From NCBI RefSeq assembly GCF_037094465.1, contig NZ_CP146609.1, positions 1,365,501 through 1,429,500 of the forward strand: a stretch of 64,000 nt of DNA. The letters are read 5' to 3'. Origin of the DNA: Pseudodesulfovibrio sp. 5S69. GTDB taxonomy: Bacteria; Desulfobacterota; Desulfovibrionia; Desulfovibrionales; Desulfovibrionaceae. Positions 8,260 to 17,482 of the stretch are shown here, piece by piece. The notes below the pieces were generated by a model. That model was not told the origin of the DNA and did not search any database. It saw only the letters and a program-made list of their open reading frames with translations. Each line of letters opens with the position of its first letter. The stretch's first letter is position 1. Made by a program: the position numbers and the translations under genes.

Positions 8260-9216
8260 ATGGACATCCAGATCATTCCCCTGTTCGCGGCCGGCGTCGG
8301 CTTCGTCTCCGTGCTCCTGGCGGGCTACGGCCTGATAGGCTACCTGAGCGGCGCCAGCGATTCGGCACGGCTCAAGGAGCGGGTCTCGGGCACGGCGGTC
8401 AAGCGCTCGGACGCCCTGGCCGCGCCGCTGGCCAACGCGGTCAAGGGGGCCGTGGACTTCTTCGGGCGGCTGGGCACCAAGATCGGCCCCACCGAGACCG
8501 AGGAGATCGACAAGGGCCGCCTGCGCCTCATCCAGGCCGGGAAGCGCAAGCCCGACTCGTACAAGATTTTCCAGGGCCTCAAGGGGTTCCTGGCCGTGGG
8601 CCTGGCCGGGGGCTTTCTGGCCGTCCGTTTCCTGTTCCTGGACGACATGTCCCTGGGCATGACCTGCTTCGGAGCGGTCCTGCTTGCCGCGGCGGGCGTG
8701 TACGGGCCCGAGATCTGGCTGTCCAGGAAGATCAAGGCGCGCAAGATGGCCGTGAGCGACGAGCTGCCCGACGCCCTCGACCTCCTGGTGGTCTGCGTGG
8801 AATCCGGCATGGGACTGGACCAGGCCGTGGACCGCGTCTGTCATGAGCTGCGCAACTCCGGCCCGATCATCAGCTCCGAATTCAAGCTGCTCACCCTGGA
8901 GCTGCGTGCGGGCAAGTCCCGCATCGAGGCCCTCCGGTCCCTGGCCGAGAGGGTGGGGCTGGACGACCTGAACAGCCTGACCTCCCTGCTCATCCAGGCC
9001 GACGCCTTCGGCATCAGCGTCGGCAGGACCCTGCGCGTCTACTCGGACGCCATGCGCGTCAAGCGCTCCCAGCGCGCCGAGGAAAAGGCCGCAAAGATGC
9101 CGGTGCTGCTGCTTCTTCCGCTCGTGGCGTTCATCCTCCCGTCCCTGTTCGTGGCCATCCTCGGACCGGCGGTGATCATGAGCATGGACATGTTCCTCCA
9201 GATGAACAGCCATTAG
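8260..9216 (+). CDS. tadC: Inner-membrane platform protein TadC
   Basis: A 318-residue T2SSF-family partner of TadB. The conserved core DELPDALDLLVVCVESGMGLDQAVDRV begins near residue 168, and LRVYSDAMRVKRSQRAEEKAAKMPV precedes the last two membrane segments. It has the usual N-terminal membrane helix and a central pair of helices. AGGGAGGCAGCC supplies the ribosome-binding site. It ends 22 bases before the TPR lipoprotein gene. Confidence 0.92.
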   Translation: MDIQIIPLFAAGVGFVSVLLAGYGLIGYLSGASDSARLKERVSGTAVKRSDALAAPLANAVKGAVDFFGRLGTKIGPTETEEIDKGRLRLIQAGKRKPDSYKIFQGLKGFLAVGLAGGFLAVRFLFLDDMSLGMTCFGAVLLAAAGVYGPEIWLSRKIKARKMAVSDELPDALDLLVVCVESGMGLDQAVDRVCHELRNSGPIISSEFKLLTLELRAGKSRIEALRSLAERVGLDDLNSLTSLLIQADAFGISVGRTLRVYSDAMRVKRSQRAEEKAAKMPVLLLLPLVAFILPSLFVAILGPAVIMSMDMFLQMNSH

Positions 9217-9238
9217 GGCAAAAGCCAAGGAGACCATC

Positions 9239-10594
9239 ATGAAAAAGTTTTCCGTCATCGCCATGACCATCTTCGCCGGGGTCATCCTGTCCGGCTGCAT
9301 GGGCAAGTCTTATGACGACAAGACCTTCGACCAACTGGCCTACGGGGAGGAATCCCCGGTCAACCTGACCAGCGAGCAGCACGAGCAGGTCGGCGACGGC
9401 TACGTCCGTCGCGGCAAGCCCGAAATGGCCCTGGTCCACTTCAACAAGGCCATCGAGCTCGACCAGGACAACCTCGACGCCCGGGTCAAGCGCGGCAACC
9501 TGCTGGTCGCCCAGGGCCTGGACGAGCAGGCCCTGTCCGAATTCAACAAGGTCCTGGAAAAGGACCAGGACCACGCCATCGCCAACGAGGCCGCGGGCTG
9601 CGTGTACTTCCGGGCCGGGCTGTACGACGAGGCCAAGGCGCATCTGAACCGCGCCGTGGCCCTCAATCCCATGCTCTGGAAGGCCCACAATTTCCTGGGC
9701 ATCATCTATGACCGCGACCGGGACTACGACCAAGCCGCCCAGGAGTTCGCGGCCGCTCTGGAGCTGCACCAGGGCACCGGCGTGGACGAAATCTACAACA
9801 ATCTTGGCGTGGTCCACATCGCCCGCAAGCAATACGCCCAGGCGGTGGAGACCTTCCGCCAGGCGCTCCACTCGGGCGGCGTGTCCGAGCGCACCTACAA
9901 CAACCTGGGCCTGGCCCTGGCCCGCATGGGCCGCCTGGACGAGGCCCTCGAATCCTTCAAGTACGCCGGCGGCGAAGCCAAGGCCAACAACAACCTCGGA
10001 TACGTCCTCTTGACGGAGAACCGGCCCGCCCAGGCGGTGCCCTATTTCGAGAAGGCCATCGAGCTCTCCCCCAGCTACTACGTGAAGGCCGCCGACAACC
10101 TGAAGCGTGCCCGTCTGGCGGCCCGCTTTCAGGAAGGCGCCACCCAAATCAGCGGTTCCACCCCGAACCCTCTGCTTCGTCAGTCCTTCCCCGACTCGAA
10201 GCAGAACCCCGGCGAGCCTGCGGCATCTCCCGCGTCCGCAGGCTCGCCTCCCCCCTCCGCCAAGGTCGTCACGGCGGCCTTGGAGGAGCCGGGTTCCGGG
10301 GATCAGACCATAATTCCCCATGAGAAGACCTACGGCCTGCACGTCAGCTCCTGGCGCGACCACAAGAACGCCTTCGCCCACTGCGAGAAGCTCAAGGCGC
10401 AGGGATTCGCCACCTGGATCAACCAGGTCGACCTCGGCGACAAGGGCATCTGGTATCGCGTCCTGGTGGGCAAGTTCGGCTCGGTCAAGGAGGCCAAGGC
10501 CGAACGGCCGGACGTGCTGGCCATCCTGAACCTGGACAGCGCCCCGGTCTTCGAGCGCGTGGACCCCAGGCCCGTGGTCTCGGCCCAACTCTAG
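9239..10594 (+). CDS. tadD: TadD-like TPR lipoprotein with a C-terminal SPOR domain
   Basis: A 451-residue secreted lipoprotein. A signal sequence ending in LSGC (Cys near 19) indicates membrane anchoring. Residues about 45-290 hold at least six tetratricopeptide repeats (for example GKPEMALVHFNKAIELDQDN and DEIYNNLGVVHIARKQYAQA). A Pro/Ser-rich linker follows, and residues about 363-445 are a SPOR domain (YGLHVSSWRDHKNAFAHCEKL, then IWYRVLVGKFGSVKEAKAE). SPOR domains bind glycan strands stripped of stem peptides. Ordinary TadD is TPR only, so the fusion suggests the assembly factor is tethered to septal or remodelled cell wall (inference). It is last in the tad operon, before a large hairpin. 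Confidence 0.88.
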   Translation: MKKFSVIAMTIFAGVILSGCMGKSYDDKTFDQLAYGEESPVNLTSEQHEQVGDGYVRRGKPEMALVHFNKAIELDQDNLDARVKRGNLLVAQGLDEQALSEFNKVLEKDQDHAIANEAAGCVYFRAGLYDEAKAHLNRAVALNPMLWKAHNFLGIIYDRDRDYDQAAQEFAAALELHQGTGVDEIYNNLGVVHIARKQYAQAVETFRQALHSGGVSERTYNNLGLALARMGRLDEALESFKYAGGEAKANNNLGYVLLTENRPAQAVPYFEKAIELSPSYYVKAADNLKRARLAARFQEGATQISGSTPNPLLRQSFPDSKQNPGEPAASPASAGSPPPSAKVVTAALEEPGSGDQTIIPHEKTYGLHVSSWRDHKNAFAHCEKLKAQGFATWINQVDLGDKGIWYRVLVGKFGSVKEAKAERPDVLAILNLDSAPVFERVDPRPVVSAQL

Positions 10595-10633
10595 CGACGG
10601 CACGAATGTCTTGAACGGCACCGGCCCACACGC

Positions 10634-10700
10634 CACCCCGGACAGGCTGCCACACGCCGCCTGTCCGGGGTGTCCGCGTGGCGGACGAACCTTCCCTTTT
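10634..10700 (+). terminator. Double hairpin ending the tad operon
   Basis: A perfect 13-bp stem (CACCCCGGACAGG pairing with CCTGTCCGGGGTG, 10634-10646 and 10660-10672) is followed at once by a 6-bp stem (GTCCGC-GTG-GCGGAC, 10672-10686) and a CTTCCCTTTTT run. The first hairpin has no T-run, so termination may depend on the second. A possible GTG start of the next frame at 10670 lies inside the stem, which argues against it. Confidence 0.7.
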
Positions 10701-10774
10701 TCGGGGGATTTCCGTATGTTTCCCCCGGAGGCACGACGCCCGCTTCGGGCCTGAACCCACCGGGGAGATGCAAC

Positions 10775-12922
10775 TTGGCAGCCGACCGCACCAAACACTT
10801 TCGCGTACTCGCCGTGGACCAAGACGAGTCCATGCTCATGCTCTACCGCGACATTCTTTGCTTCGAAAGCGAGGAACCGGCCGCCCTGGAGGCGCTGTTC
10901 AACGACGACGCCCGGCTGCCGTCCCGCGAGGAGATCGACGAGGACGCGGCCCGGCCGGTCTTCGAAGTGGTCCAGGCCTCCGGCGCCCGGGGCGGCCTCA
11001 AAGCCATGGACCACGCCCTCGATGGCGGCGAGCCGTTCGCCATCGCGCTCGTGGACATCCATCTGTCCGACCTGGGCGAACAGCTCCTGGGCATCGATCT
11101 GGCAGAGGCCCTGCGGGAACGCGATCCGCACGTGGAGATCGTGCTCCTGTCGGCCCGCCACAAGGTCCCCCTCAAGGAATTCAACAAGCGGGTCCAGCCG
11201 CCCGAGAAGCTGCTCTACATCCAGAAGCCGTTCCGCTCGCCGGAGCTCAAGCAGATCGCCTTGTCCCTGGGCTCCAAGTGGGACGCGGAAAACCGCCTGC
11301 GGGACCTGAACGAGACCCTGGCCTCCAAGGTCGAGGCTCGGACCAGCGAGCTCAACGCGGTCAACCGGCGGCTGCGGCTCGACATCGCCAAGCGCGCCGC
11401 GGTCCTGCGCGAACTCCAGGCCTCGGAGCAGCGCTACCGGCTGCTCTTCGAGCAGAACATCACCGGTAACTTCGCGGCGGACGGCCAGGGGCGCATTCTG
11501 GACTGCAACTTGGCCTTTGCCGAAATGTTCGACTTCCGCCTGCCCGACGACGCGCTGGGCGCGAACATCTTCGACCTCTGGGACCGGGCCGGGGGCGGGG
11601 AGTCCCTGCGTACCCTGCTGGCCGATACCGGGCGGGTGTCCAACCAGGAGATAATTTTCACGCGCGGGGCGCTCAAGCGGCACCTGATGGTCAGTTGCGA
11701 CACGGTGGCCGAGGGCGAGGGCGGCCTGGAGGAGTTGCGCGGGTACCTGTTCGACATCTCCGAGCCCAAGCGGCTGGAGGACCAGTTGCGCCAGTCCCAG
11801 AAGATGGAGGCGCTCGGCACCCTGGCCGGGGGCATCGCCCACGACTTCAACAACATCCTCGGCGTCATCCTGGGCTACGCCGAGATCATCGAGTCCGGGG
11901 CCGAGCCGGACTCCGGCCTGGCGCGGCGCATCGGGGAGATATCCCGGGCGGGACGGCGGGCACGCGACCTGGTCACCCAGATCCTGAACTTCTCCCGGCA
12001 GGGCCCCCAGGAGCGGCACGCCATGACCCTGACTCCGCTGATCAAGGAAGCGCTGAAGCTGCTGCGGTCATCGGTGCCGAGCAACGTGGCCATCTACACC
12101 CGGCTCCAGACCAGCCGGGATCAGGTCATGGCCGACCCGACCCAGATGCACCAGATCCTGCTCAACCTTTGCGGCAACGCCTCCCAGGCCATGCAGGACA
12201 CGGGCGGGACCATGACCATTACCCTGGCCGATGTGTTCCCGGACGATCCCGTGGTCCCGCCCGAGGACCTGGGCAAGGCCGAGCGGTTCGTGCGCCTGAC
12301 CGTGGCCGACAACGGACCGGGCATCGACCCGGAGGTGGCCGAGCGGGTCTTCGATCCCTTCTTCACCACCAAGAAGCAGGGCGAGGGGACGGGCATGGGA
12401 CTGGCCATGGTCCACGGCATCGTCAAGCGGCACGACGGCTACCTGGAACTGGAGAACGATCCCGGCCGGGGCGCGGCCTTCCACGTCTTTCTGCCGCGCA
12501 GTTCCGAGATGGCCCGGCCCGAGGCGGACATCCCGGCCGACCTTGTGTTCCGCGACGGGCGCATCCTGTTCGTGGACGACGAAAAGCCGCTCACGGACAT
12601 CGGCCGCGAGATGCTCGAAGCCATCGGCTTCGAGGTGGTCACCCGGACTTCGTCCATCGAGGCGCTGGAGGCCTTCAAGTTCAAGGCGGGCGACTTCGAC
12701 CTGATCATCACCGACCAGTCCATGCCGAACATGACCGGCATGGAGTTCGCCCGCGAGGTCCTCAAGATTCGGCCCGACATTCCGATCATCCTGTGCACCG
12801 GCTTCTCGGACGCCGTGTCCTACGAGCGGCTGCGCGACGTCGGCATCGGCGATTTCATCATGAAGCCGATCCTCAAACACGACCTGATGGCCTCCATCGG
12901 CCGCCTGCTGTCGCCCAAGTAG
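10775..12922 (+). CDS. Hybrid sensor histidine kinase (REC-PAS-HisKA-HATPase-REC)
   Basis: A soluble 715-residue kinase with receivers at both ends. The N-terminal receiver ([20 protein letters not shown]) carries a long insert before its phosphoacceptor ([10 protein letters not shown]) and ends with YIQKPF. A coiled coil leads to a PAS domain ([17 protein letters not shown]). The kinase core shows [18 protein letters not shown] (His box), [30 protein letters not shown] and [12 protein letters not shown]. The C-terminal receiver has [16 protein letters not shown] and IMKPI. No membrane segment is seen. A TTG start at 10775, seven bases after GGGGAG, is preferred over a GTG at 10670 within a hairpin. 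The target is unknown; the tad operon lies just upstream. Confidence 0.9.
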   Translation: MAADRTKHFRVLAVDQDESMLMLYRDILCFESEEPAALEALFNDDARLPSREEIDEDAARPVFEVVQASGARGGLKAMDHALDGGEPFAIALVDIHLSDLGEQLLGIDLAEALRERDPHVEIVLLSARHKVPLKEFNKRVQPPEKLLYIQKPFRSPELKQIALSLGSKWDAENRLRDLNETLASKVEARTSELNAVNRRLRLDIAKRAAVLRELQASEQRYRLLFEQNITGNFAADGQGRILDCNLAFAEMFDFRLPDDALGANIFDLWDRAGGGESLRTLLADTGRVSNQEIIFTRGALKRHLMVSCDTVAEGEGGLEELRGYLFDISEPKRLEDQLRQSQKMEALGTLAGGIAHDFNNILGVILGYAEIIESGAEPDSGLARRIGEISRAGRRARDLVTQILNFSRQGPQERHAMTLTPLIKEALKLLRSSVPSNVAIYTRLQTSRDQVMADPTQMHQILLNLCGNASQAMQDTGGTMTITLADVFPDDPVVPPEDLGKAERFVRLTVADNGPGIDPEVAERVFDPFFTTKKQGEGTGMGLAMVHGIVKRHDGYLELENDPGRGAAFHVFLPRSSEMARPEADIPADLVFRDGRILFVDDEKPLTDIGREMLEAIGFEVVTRTSSIEALEAFKFKAGDFDLIITDQSMPNMTGMEFAREVLKIRPDIPIILCTGFSDAVSYERLRDVGIGDFIMKPILKHDLMASIGRLLSPK

Positions 12923-13088
12923 CCGCCGCCCCGAGCCGCGGCCGCCGTGCCACGGCTCCCGATCCTCCGTCACCAAACAGTCTCCGGGTTGCCGCGCCGC
13001 CGCAATGCGCGCGGTTTTTGCGGCGTGCTATGTTCCGGCGGATGTTCCGTTCACCGTCCGAACCTCTTACCGCTTTTCGGAGGATACG

Positions 13089-14327
13089 ATGCGCTTCAAA
13101 ACATTGATCGTCGCGGCCGCCGCCTGCCTGTTGGCGTCCGTTGCCGGGGCCATGGCCGGGGAGAACGTCCAGGTCGGTCCCCGGCCCTATTACCTGATCG
13201 AAAACATGGACGACGGGCCGCTCAAGGAGTCCTTGCGGCTGTGCGAGGAGAGACCGCTCCAGCGGACCGCCTTCTCCATCGGCCACCGGGGCGCGCCCAT
13301 GCAGTTCCCCGAGCACACCAAGGAGAGCTACGAGGCCGCCGCGCGCATGGGCGCGGGCGTCATCGAGTGCGACGTGGCCTTCACCAAGGACCGCCAACTG
13401 GTCTGCCGCCACTCCCAGTGCGACCTGGCCACGACCACCAATATCCTGGCCATTCCGGAACTGGCCGCCAAATGCTCCAAGCCGTTCACGCCCGCCAAGC
13501 TCGACCCGGCCACGGGCGAGGTCCTGGAACCGGCCACGGCCATGTGCTGCACCAGCGACCTGACCGTGGAGGAGTTCAAGCGCCTCAAGGGCAAGATGGA
13601 CGCCTCCAACCCGGCGGCCGCCACCCCCGAGGAATTCCTGGCGGGCACCCCGGCCTGGCGTACGGAGCTGTACACGGCCACGGGCACGGTCATGACCCAC
13701 AAGGAGTCCATCGAGCTGTTCAAGAAGCTCGGCGTGAAGATGACCCCGGAACTCAAGACTCCGAGCGTGGCCATGCCCTTCGACGGCGACTACACCCAGG
13801 AGCGGTACGCCCGGCAGATGCTCGACGAGTACCGCCAGGCTGGCGTGGACCCGTCCATGGTCTTTGTCCAGTCCTTCCGCCTGGCCGACATCCTGTACTG
13901 GCTGAAAAACGACCCGGAGTTCGGCGCGCAGGCCGTTTTCCTGGACGAGGACGGGCTTGCAGGCTTCAACCAGGACAAACCCGAGACCTGGTCCCCGACC
14001 CCGGCCGAACTCGCGGCCGACGGGGTGCGGATCGTGGCCCCGCCCCTGTGGGTCCTGGTCACGGTGGAGGACGGCAGAATCGTGCCCTCGGCCTATGCCA
14101 GGGCGGCCAAGGACGCGGGATTGAAGATCATCACCTGGTCGCTGGAGCGCTCCGGACTCCTGGCCGACGGCGGGGGCTGGTACTACCAGTCCGTCAAGGA
14201 CGCGGTCCGCAAGCCGGGCGACATGTTCACCCTGGTGGACGTCCTGGCGCAGCAGGTGGGCGTCATCGGCATCTTCAGCGACTGGCCCGGCACCGTGACC
14301 TACTACGCCAACTGCAAGGGCCTCTAG
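13089..14327 (+). CDS. Secreted glycerophosphodiester phosphodiesterase
   Basis: A 412-residue exported GDPD (GlpQ-like) that splits glycerophosphodiesters into glycerol-3-phosphate and an alcohol. The signal peptide is [18 protein letters not shown] and cleavage is likely after AMA. Catalytic features: His66-Arg67 in SIGHRGAP, the [12 protein letters not shown] segment, and [10 protein letters not shown] with metal-binding Glu and Asp. PELKTPS and the closing [15 protein letters not shown] agree with the family. A start at 13005 is open, but GGAGG precedes the 13089 ATG and the signal peptide begins there. Downstream are a PP2C phosphatase and an ABC transporter, which may handle its phosphorylated products (inference). 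A strong terminator follows. Confidence 0.9.
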   Translation: MRFKTLIVAAAACLLASVAGAMAGENVQVGPRPYYLIENMDDGPLKESLRLCEERPLQRTAFSIGHRGAPMQFPEHTKESYEAAARMGAGVIECDVAFTKDRQLVCRHSQCDLATTTNILAIPELAAKCSKPFTPAKLDPATGEVLEPATAMCCTSDLTVEEFKRLKGKMDASNPAAATPEEFLAGTPAWRTELYTATGTVMTHKESIELFKKLGVKMTPELKTPSVAMPFDGDYTQERYARQMLDEYRQAGVDPSMVFVQSFRLADILYWLKNDPEFGAQAVFLDEDGLAGFNQDKPETWSPTPAELAADGVRIVAPPLWVLVTVEDGRIVPSAYARAAKDAGLKIITWSLERSGLLADGGGWYYQSVKDAVRKPGDMFTLVDVLAQQVGVIGIFSDWPGTVTYYANCKGL

Positions 14328-14349
14328 TCCCGCTGTCCGCGGAATCATC

Positions 14350-14380
14350 GGGGCCGGAGTCCGCTCCGGCCCCGTTTCCT
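14350..14380 (+). terminator. Rho-independent terminator after the GDPD gene
   Basis: A 10-bp perfect GC stem (GGGGCCGGAG / CTCCGGCCCC) with a 4-base loop is followed by GTTTCCTT. It is 22 bases after the stop codon and separates the gene from the PP2C/transporter unit, which must have its own promoter in 14381-14525. Confidence 0.8.
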
Positions 14381-14525
14381 TGCGGGCGGGAAAGCCTCCG
14401 TGAAATCGGGAGATTACGCAGCTCAATCGAATATATCTATATGAACGTCTGCTCAATAGACGGTATCAATTTGACAGAACGGTGACGCCGGTACCAGTGT
14501 GGCAGGGACCGGAAAAGGACAACCC

Positions 14526-15332
14526 ATGAGAATCGATACCGTTTTTGAGCAGGGGACCGGCCTGCTGAACGAGGACTTCCTGGTCGTGGACAAGAACCTG
14601 TTCGGCGTGTTCGACGGGGCCACCAGCCTGTCCCCGGCCCGCTTCGGCCACGGCCTGACCGGGGGCTACCTGGCCTCGACCGTGGCCGGGAGCGCCTTCC
14701 GCGGGAGCGACCGGCCGCTCGGGGAGCTGGCGGACAGGGCCAACCGGGCGATCATGGAGGCCATGCTGAAGCACGGCGTGGACCTGGACGACCGGGCGAA
14801 CCTGTGGTCCACCAGCGCGGCCGTGGTCCGGGTCCTGGAGGACCGTTTCGAGTGGGTCCAGATCGGCGACTGCCTGGTCATGACCCTGCTTGAGGACGGC
14901 TCCCACCGGGTGCACTGCGCCGAATTCAACCACGACCTCGAAACCCTGACCCTGTGGCGGGAGGCCTCCTGCGGGAGCGAGGGGGCGATCCTCGACGTCA
15001 TGCACGAGCAGATCGTCAAGGTCCGCCGGGGCATGAACGTGACCTACGGCGTATTCAACGGGGAGCCCGCGGCCATGGATTTTTTGAACGCCGGATCCCT
15101 GCCCCTTGAAGGGGTCACGGACATCCTGCTCTTCACCGACGGCCTGTTCATCCCCAAGCGCGACCCCGGCGAGCGGGAGGACTTCCACCTGTTCGCCGAG
15201 CTGTTCCGCGCGGGCGGGCTCAGGGGGGTCCTGGACCACATCCGGAGCACGGAGGCGGAGGACGCGGCATGCACCCGCTATCCCCGGTTCAAGGTCCACG
15301 ACGACGTAGCGGCCATTTCCATAGCGCTGTAG
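14526..15332 (+). CDS. PP2C-family protein phosphatase
   Basis: A 268-residue cytoplasmic metal-dependent phosphatase. The PP2C motifs are all present in variant form: LNEDFLVVD (first metal Asp), FGVFDGATSLSP (DG motif), WVQIGDCLVMTLL (GDS-like), LLFTDGLFIPK (DG motif) and VHDDVAAISI (final DD). The intact aspartates suggest activity. The next gene, 52 bases downstream, encodes a solute-binding protein and the rest of an ABC transporter, so it probably regulates that system or acts on a low-molecular phosphate ester. Neither is shown. A GTG at 14499 is possible, but the 14526 ATG follows AAAAGGA. A TTGACA box at 14471-14476 could be a -35 element, without a clear -10. Confidence 0.82.
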   Translation: MRIDTVFEQGTGLLNEDFLVVDKNLFGVFDGATSLSPARFGHGLTGGYLASTVAGSAFRGSDRPLGELADRANRAIMEAMLKHGVDLDDRANLWSTSAAVVRVLEDRFEWVQIGDCLVMTLLEDGSHRVHCAEFNHDLETLTLWREASCGSEGAILDVMHEQIVKVRRGMNVTYGVFNGEPAAMDFLNAGSLPLEGVTDILLFTDGLFIPKRDPGEREDFHLFAELFRAGGLRGVLDHIRSTEAEDAACTRYPRFKVHDDVAAISIAL

Positions 15333-15384
15333 GCCCGGCGGAGCCCGCGGCGGAACCATACTGCAACCGATTTGGAGGAAAGCG

Positions 15385-16413
15385 ATGAAACGGATTTTCT
15401 GTTTGCTGTCGAGCCTGGCGCTCGTGGTCCTGTGCGCCTCGGCCGCGTTGGCCGCAAAGCTCGAGGACAAGGTGGTCGTCTACTCGACCCACGGCGAGTC
15501 CCTGCTGGAAGCGGTGGCCGACGCCTTCGAGGCCAAGACCGGCGTGGCCGTGGAGTTCCTGAACCTCAAGGGCGAGCTGGCCGACCGGGTCCGCGCCGAA
15601 AAGGCCAACCCCCAGTCCGACGTCATGTACGGCGGCCCGTCCTCCGTCTACCAGGAGCTCCAGGCCGAAGACCTGTTCGAGCCCTTCACGCCCACATGGG
15701 CCGCCAAGGTCAACCCCCTGTTCAAGGACAAGGACGGCTACTGGATCGGGACCATCCAGACCCCGGTGCTGCTGTTCTACAACACCGAGATGCTCACCGC
15801 GGCCGAGGCCCCCAAGGACTGGAAGGACCTGGCCGCCCCCCGCTACAAGGGCATGCTCGTCTTCCGCAACGCCCTGTCTTCGTCCGCCCGGGCCACCTAT
15901 TCCGCCCTGTTGCAGCAGTACGAAAAGAAGGGCGAGCTGGACAAGGGCTGGGCCTTCCTCAAGGCCGTGGACGCCAACACCAAGCGCTACTACGGCAGCG
16001 GCTCCCTCCTGTTCCAGGCCGTGGGCCGCAAGGAGGCCGCCATCAGCTTCTCGGTGCTCAACGACATCATCGACAACATGACCAAGAACAAGATGCCGCT
16101 CCAGTTCATCGACGCCACGAGCGGCTCCCCGGTCATCACCGACGGCATCGCCCTGATCCGGCACGCCAAGCACCCCGAAGCGGCCAAGGCCTTCGTGGAG
16201 TTCGCGGGCAGCGCCGAGGTCCAGGCCATGCTGGCCCGGAAATTCAACCGCATGCCGACCCTGCCCGACGCCCTGGCCGACGCTCCGGCGTGGATGGGCA
16301 AGGTCAAGTTCAAGGCCATGGACGTGAACTGGGGCGAACTGGCCTCCCGCCAGTCGGCCTGGATGCAGAAGTGGGACGCCGAGGTCAAGGACTCGGCCAA
16401 GGACAAGAAGTAG
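15385..16413 (+). CDS. ABC transporter periplasmic binding protein, ferric/AfuA type
   Basis: A 342-residue exported binding protein with a clear signal peptide (MKRIFCLLSSLALVVLCASA, cleaved near ALA-AKL). It has the fold pattern of the ferric-iron/phosphate-ester class 1 family: VVVYSTHGESLLEAVADAFEAK at the N-terminus, SDVMYGGPSSVYQELQAE, and TPVLLFYNTEML. Members bind Fe(III), thiamine, 2-aminoethylphosphonate or sugar phosphates. Pairs of tyrosines that bind Fe(III) in FbpA are not obvious (KRYYGSG is the nearest), so an organophosphate ligand is at least as likely given the GDPD and phosphatase neighbours. GGAGG precedes the ATG. It forms an operon with the ATPase and permease genes. 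Confidence 0.85.
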   Translation: MKRIFCLLSSLALVVLCASAALAAKLEDKVVVYSTHGESLLEAVADAFEAKTGVAVEFLNLKGELADRVRAEKANPQSDVMYGGPSSVYQELQAEDLFEPFTPTWAAKVNPLFKDKDGYWIGTIQTPVLLFYNTEMLTAAEAPKDWKDLAAPRYKGMLVFRNALSSSARATYSALLQQYEKKGELDKGWAFLKAVDANTKRYYGSGSLLFQAVGRKEAAISFSVLNDIIDNMTKNKMPLQFIDATSGSPVITDGIALIRHAKHPEAAKAFVEFAGSAEVQAMLARKFNRMPTLPDALADAPAWMGKVKFKAMDVNWGELASRQSAWMQKWDAEVKDSAKDKK

Positions 16414-16420
16414 CCCCGCC

Positions 16421-17476
16421 ATGGACGAAGTGGTCCTCAGGGGGGTGACCAGGACCTTCGGCTCGACCACGGCCTGCGCCGACGTGGACCTCTCCGTCGG
16501 GCGGGGCGAGCTGTTCACCTTTCTGGGCCCGTCCGGCTGCGGCAAGACGACCATTCTGCGCCTGATTGCGGGGTTTCTGACCCCGCAGTCGGGCGCCATC
16601 CTGCTCGGCGGCCGTGACATCACCGGCCTGCCGCCCGAGAAGCGGGAGGTGGGCATGGTCTTCCAGAACTACGCCCTGTTCCCGTACCTGACCGTGGCCC
16701 GCAACGTGGAGTACGGCCTGCGCGTGCGCCGCCGGACCAAGGCGGAGATACGCGCCACCGTGGCCCGCTACCTGGACATGGTCGGGCTGTCCGGCTTTGA
16801 GGAGCGGCGCATCGACGAGTTGTCCGGCGGCGAGCAGCAGCGGGTGGCCCTGGCCCGCTCCCTGGCCGTGGAGCCGCGCGTGCTCCTGCTCGACGAGCCG
16901 CTGTCCAACCTGGACGCCCGGCTGCGCGACCACACCCGCGAGGAACTCCGGAACCTCCAGCGCGAGCTGGGCATCACCACCATCTTTGTGACCCACGACC
17001 AGAACGAGGCCCTGACCCTGTCCGACCGCATCGCCGTGTTCGACCGCGGCCGGGTGGTCCAGACCGGCACCCCGGCCGAAATTTACGGCCGCCCTCGCAA
17101 CGGCTTCGTGGCCGGGTTCGTGGGCGACACCAATCTCATCGAGGCGGCCTGGCGCGACGGCCTGGCCGTGACCCCGGACGGGCTGACCGTCCGGGCCGAG
17201 ACCTCCGGGCCGGGGCGGTACGTGGCCGTCAGGCCCCAGGACGTGCGCCTGTCGCCGCCGGACACCCCCCCATCCCCGGGCGACGACAACGCGTTCGAGG
17301 GGCTGGTCACGGACGCGCAGCTCAACGGGGTGTGGATCGACTATCGGGTCCGGGTGGGCGACATGGTCTTGCGCGCCGCCGCCCTGAACACCCTGGCCGA
17401 CGGCTTCGCGCCGCGTCCGGGCGACCGGGTGCGCGTGTCCTTCGCGGCCCGGTCGGCCATGGTCCTGGAGGAGTAG
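16421..17476 (+). CDS. ABC transporter ATPase, FbpC/PotA type
   Basis: A 351-residue ABC ATPase for the adjacent importer. Walker A is GPSGCGKTTILRL, the Q-loop is VFQNYALFPYLTV, the signature LSGGEQQRVALARSL, Walker B VLLLDEPLSNLD, and the H-loop TIFVTHDQNEAL. Residues after about 240 form a TOBE domain (YVAVRPQDVRLSPP), which in this family often has a regulatory or ligand-sensing role. It begins 7 bases after the binding-protein gene and ends 6 before the permease gene. Confidence 0.93.
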   Translation: MDEVVLRGVTRTFGSTTACADVDLSVGRGELFTFLGPSGCGKTTILRLIAGFLTPQSGAILLGGRDITGLPPEKREVGMVFQNYALFPYLTVARNVEYGLRVRRRTKAEIRATVARYLDMVGLSGFEERRIDELSGGEQQRVALARSLAVEPRVLLLDEPLSNLDARLRDHTREELRNLQRELGITTIFVTHDQNEALTLSDRIAVFDRGRVVQTGTPAEIYGRPRNGFVAGFVGDTNLIEAAWRDGLAVTPDGLTVRAETSGPGRYVAVRPQDVRLSPPDTPPSPGDDNAFEGLVTDAQLNGVWIDYRVRVGDMVLRAAALNTLADGFAPRPGDRVRVSFAARSAMVLEE

Positions 17477-17482
17477 GGAGCC

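Noticed and set aside
5676..8276. 866-codon minus-strand frame opposite cpaF and tadB
   Set aside because: Antisense shadow typical of high-GC DNA; the protein is low-complexity (Asp/His/Gly/Val-rich) and the plus strand has clear pilus genes.
10670..10774. N-terminal extension of the hybrid kinase from a GTG at 10670
   Set aside because: The GTG lies in the tad terminator stem and the extension has no domain; TTG at 10775 has a well-spaced GGGGAG.
9176..12019. 947-codon minus-strand frame opposite tadD and the hybrid kinase
   Set aside because: Shadow of two well-supported plus-strand genes.
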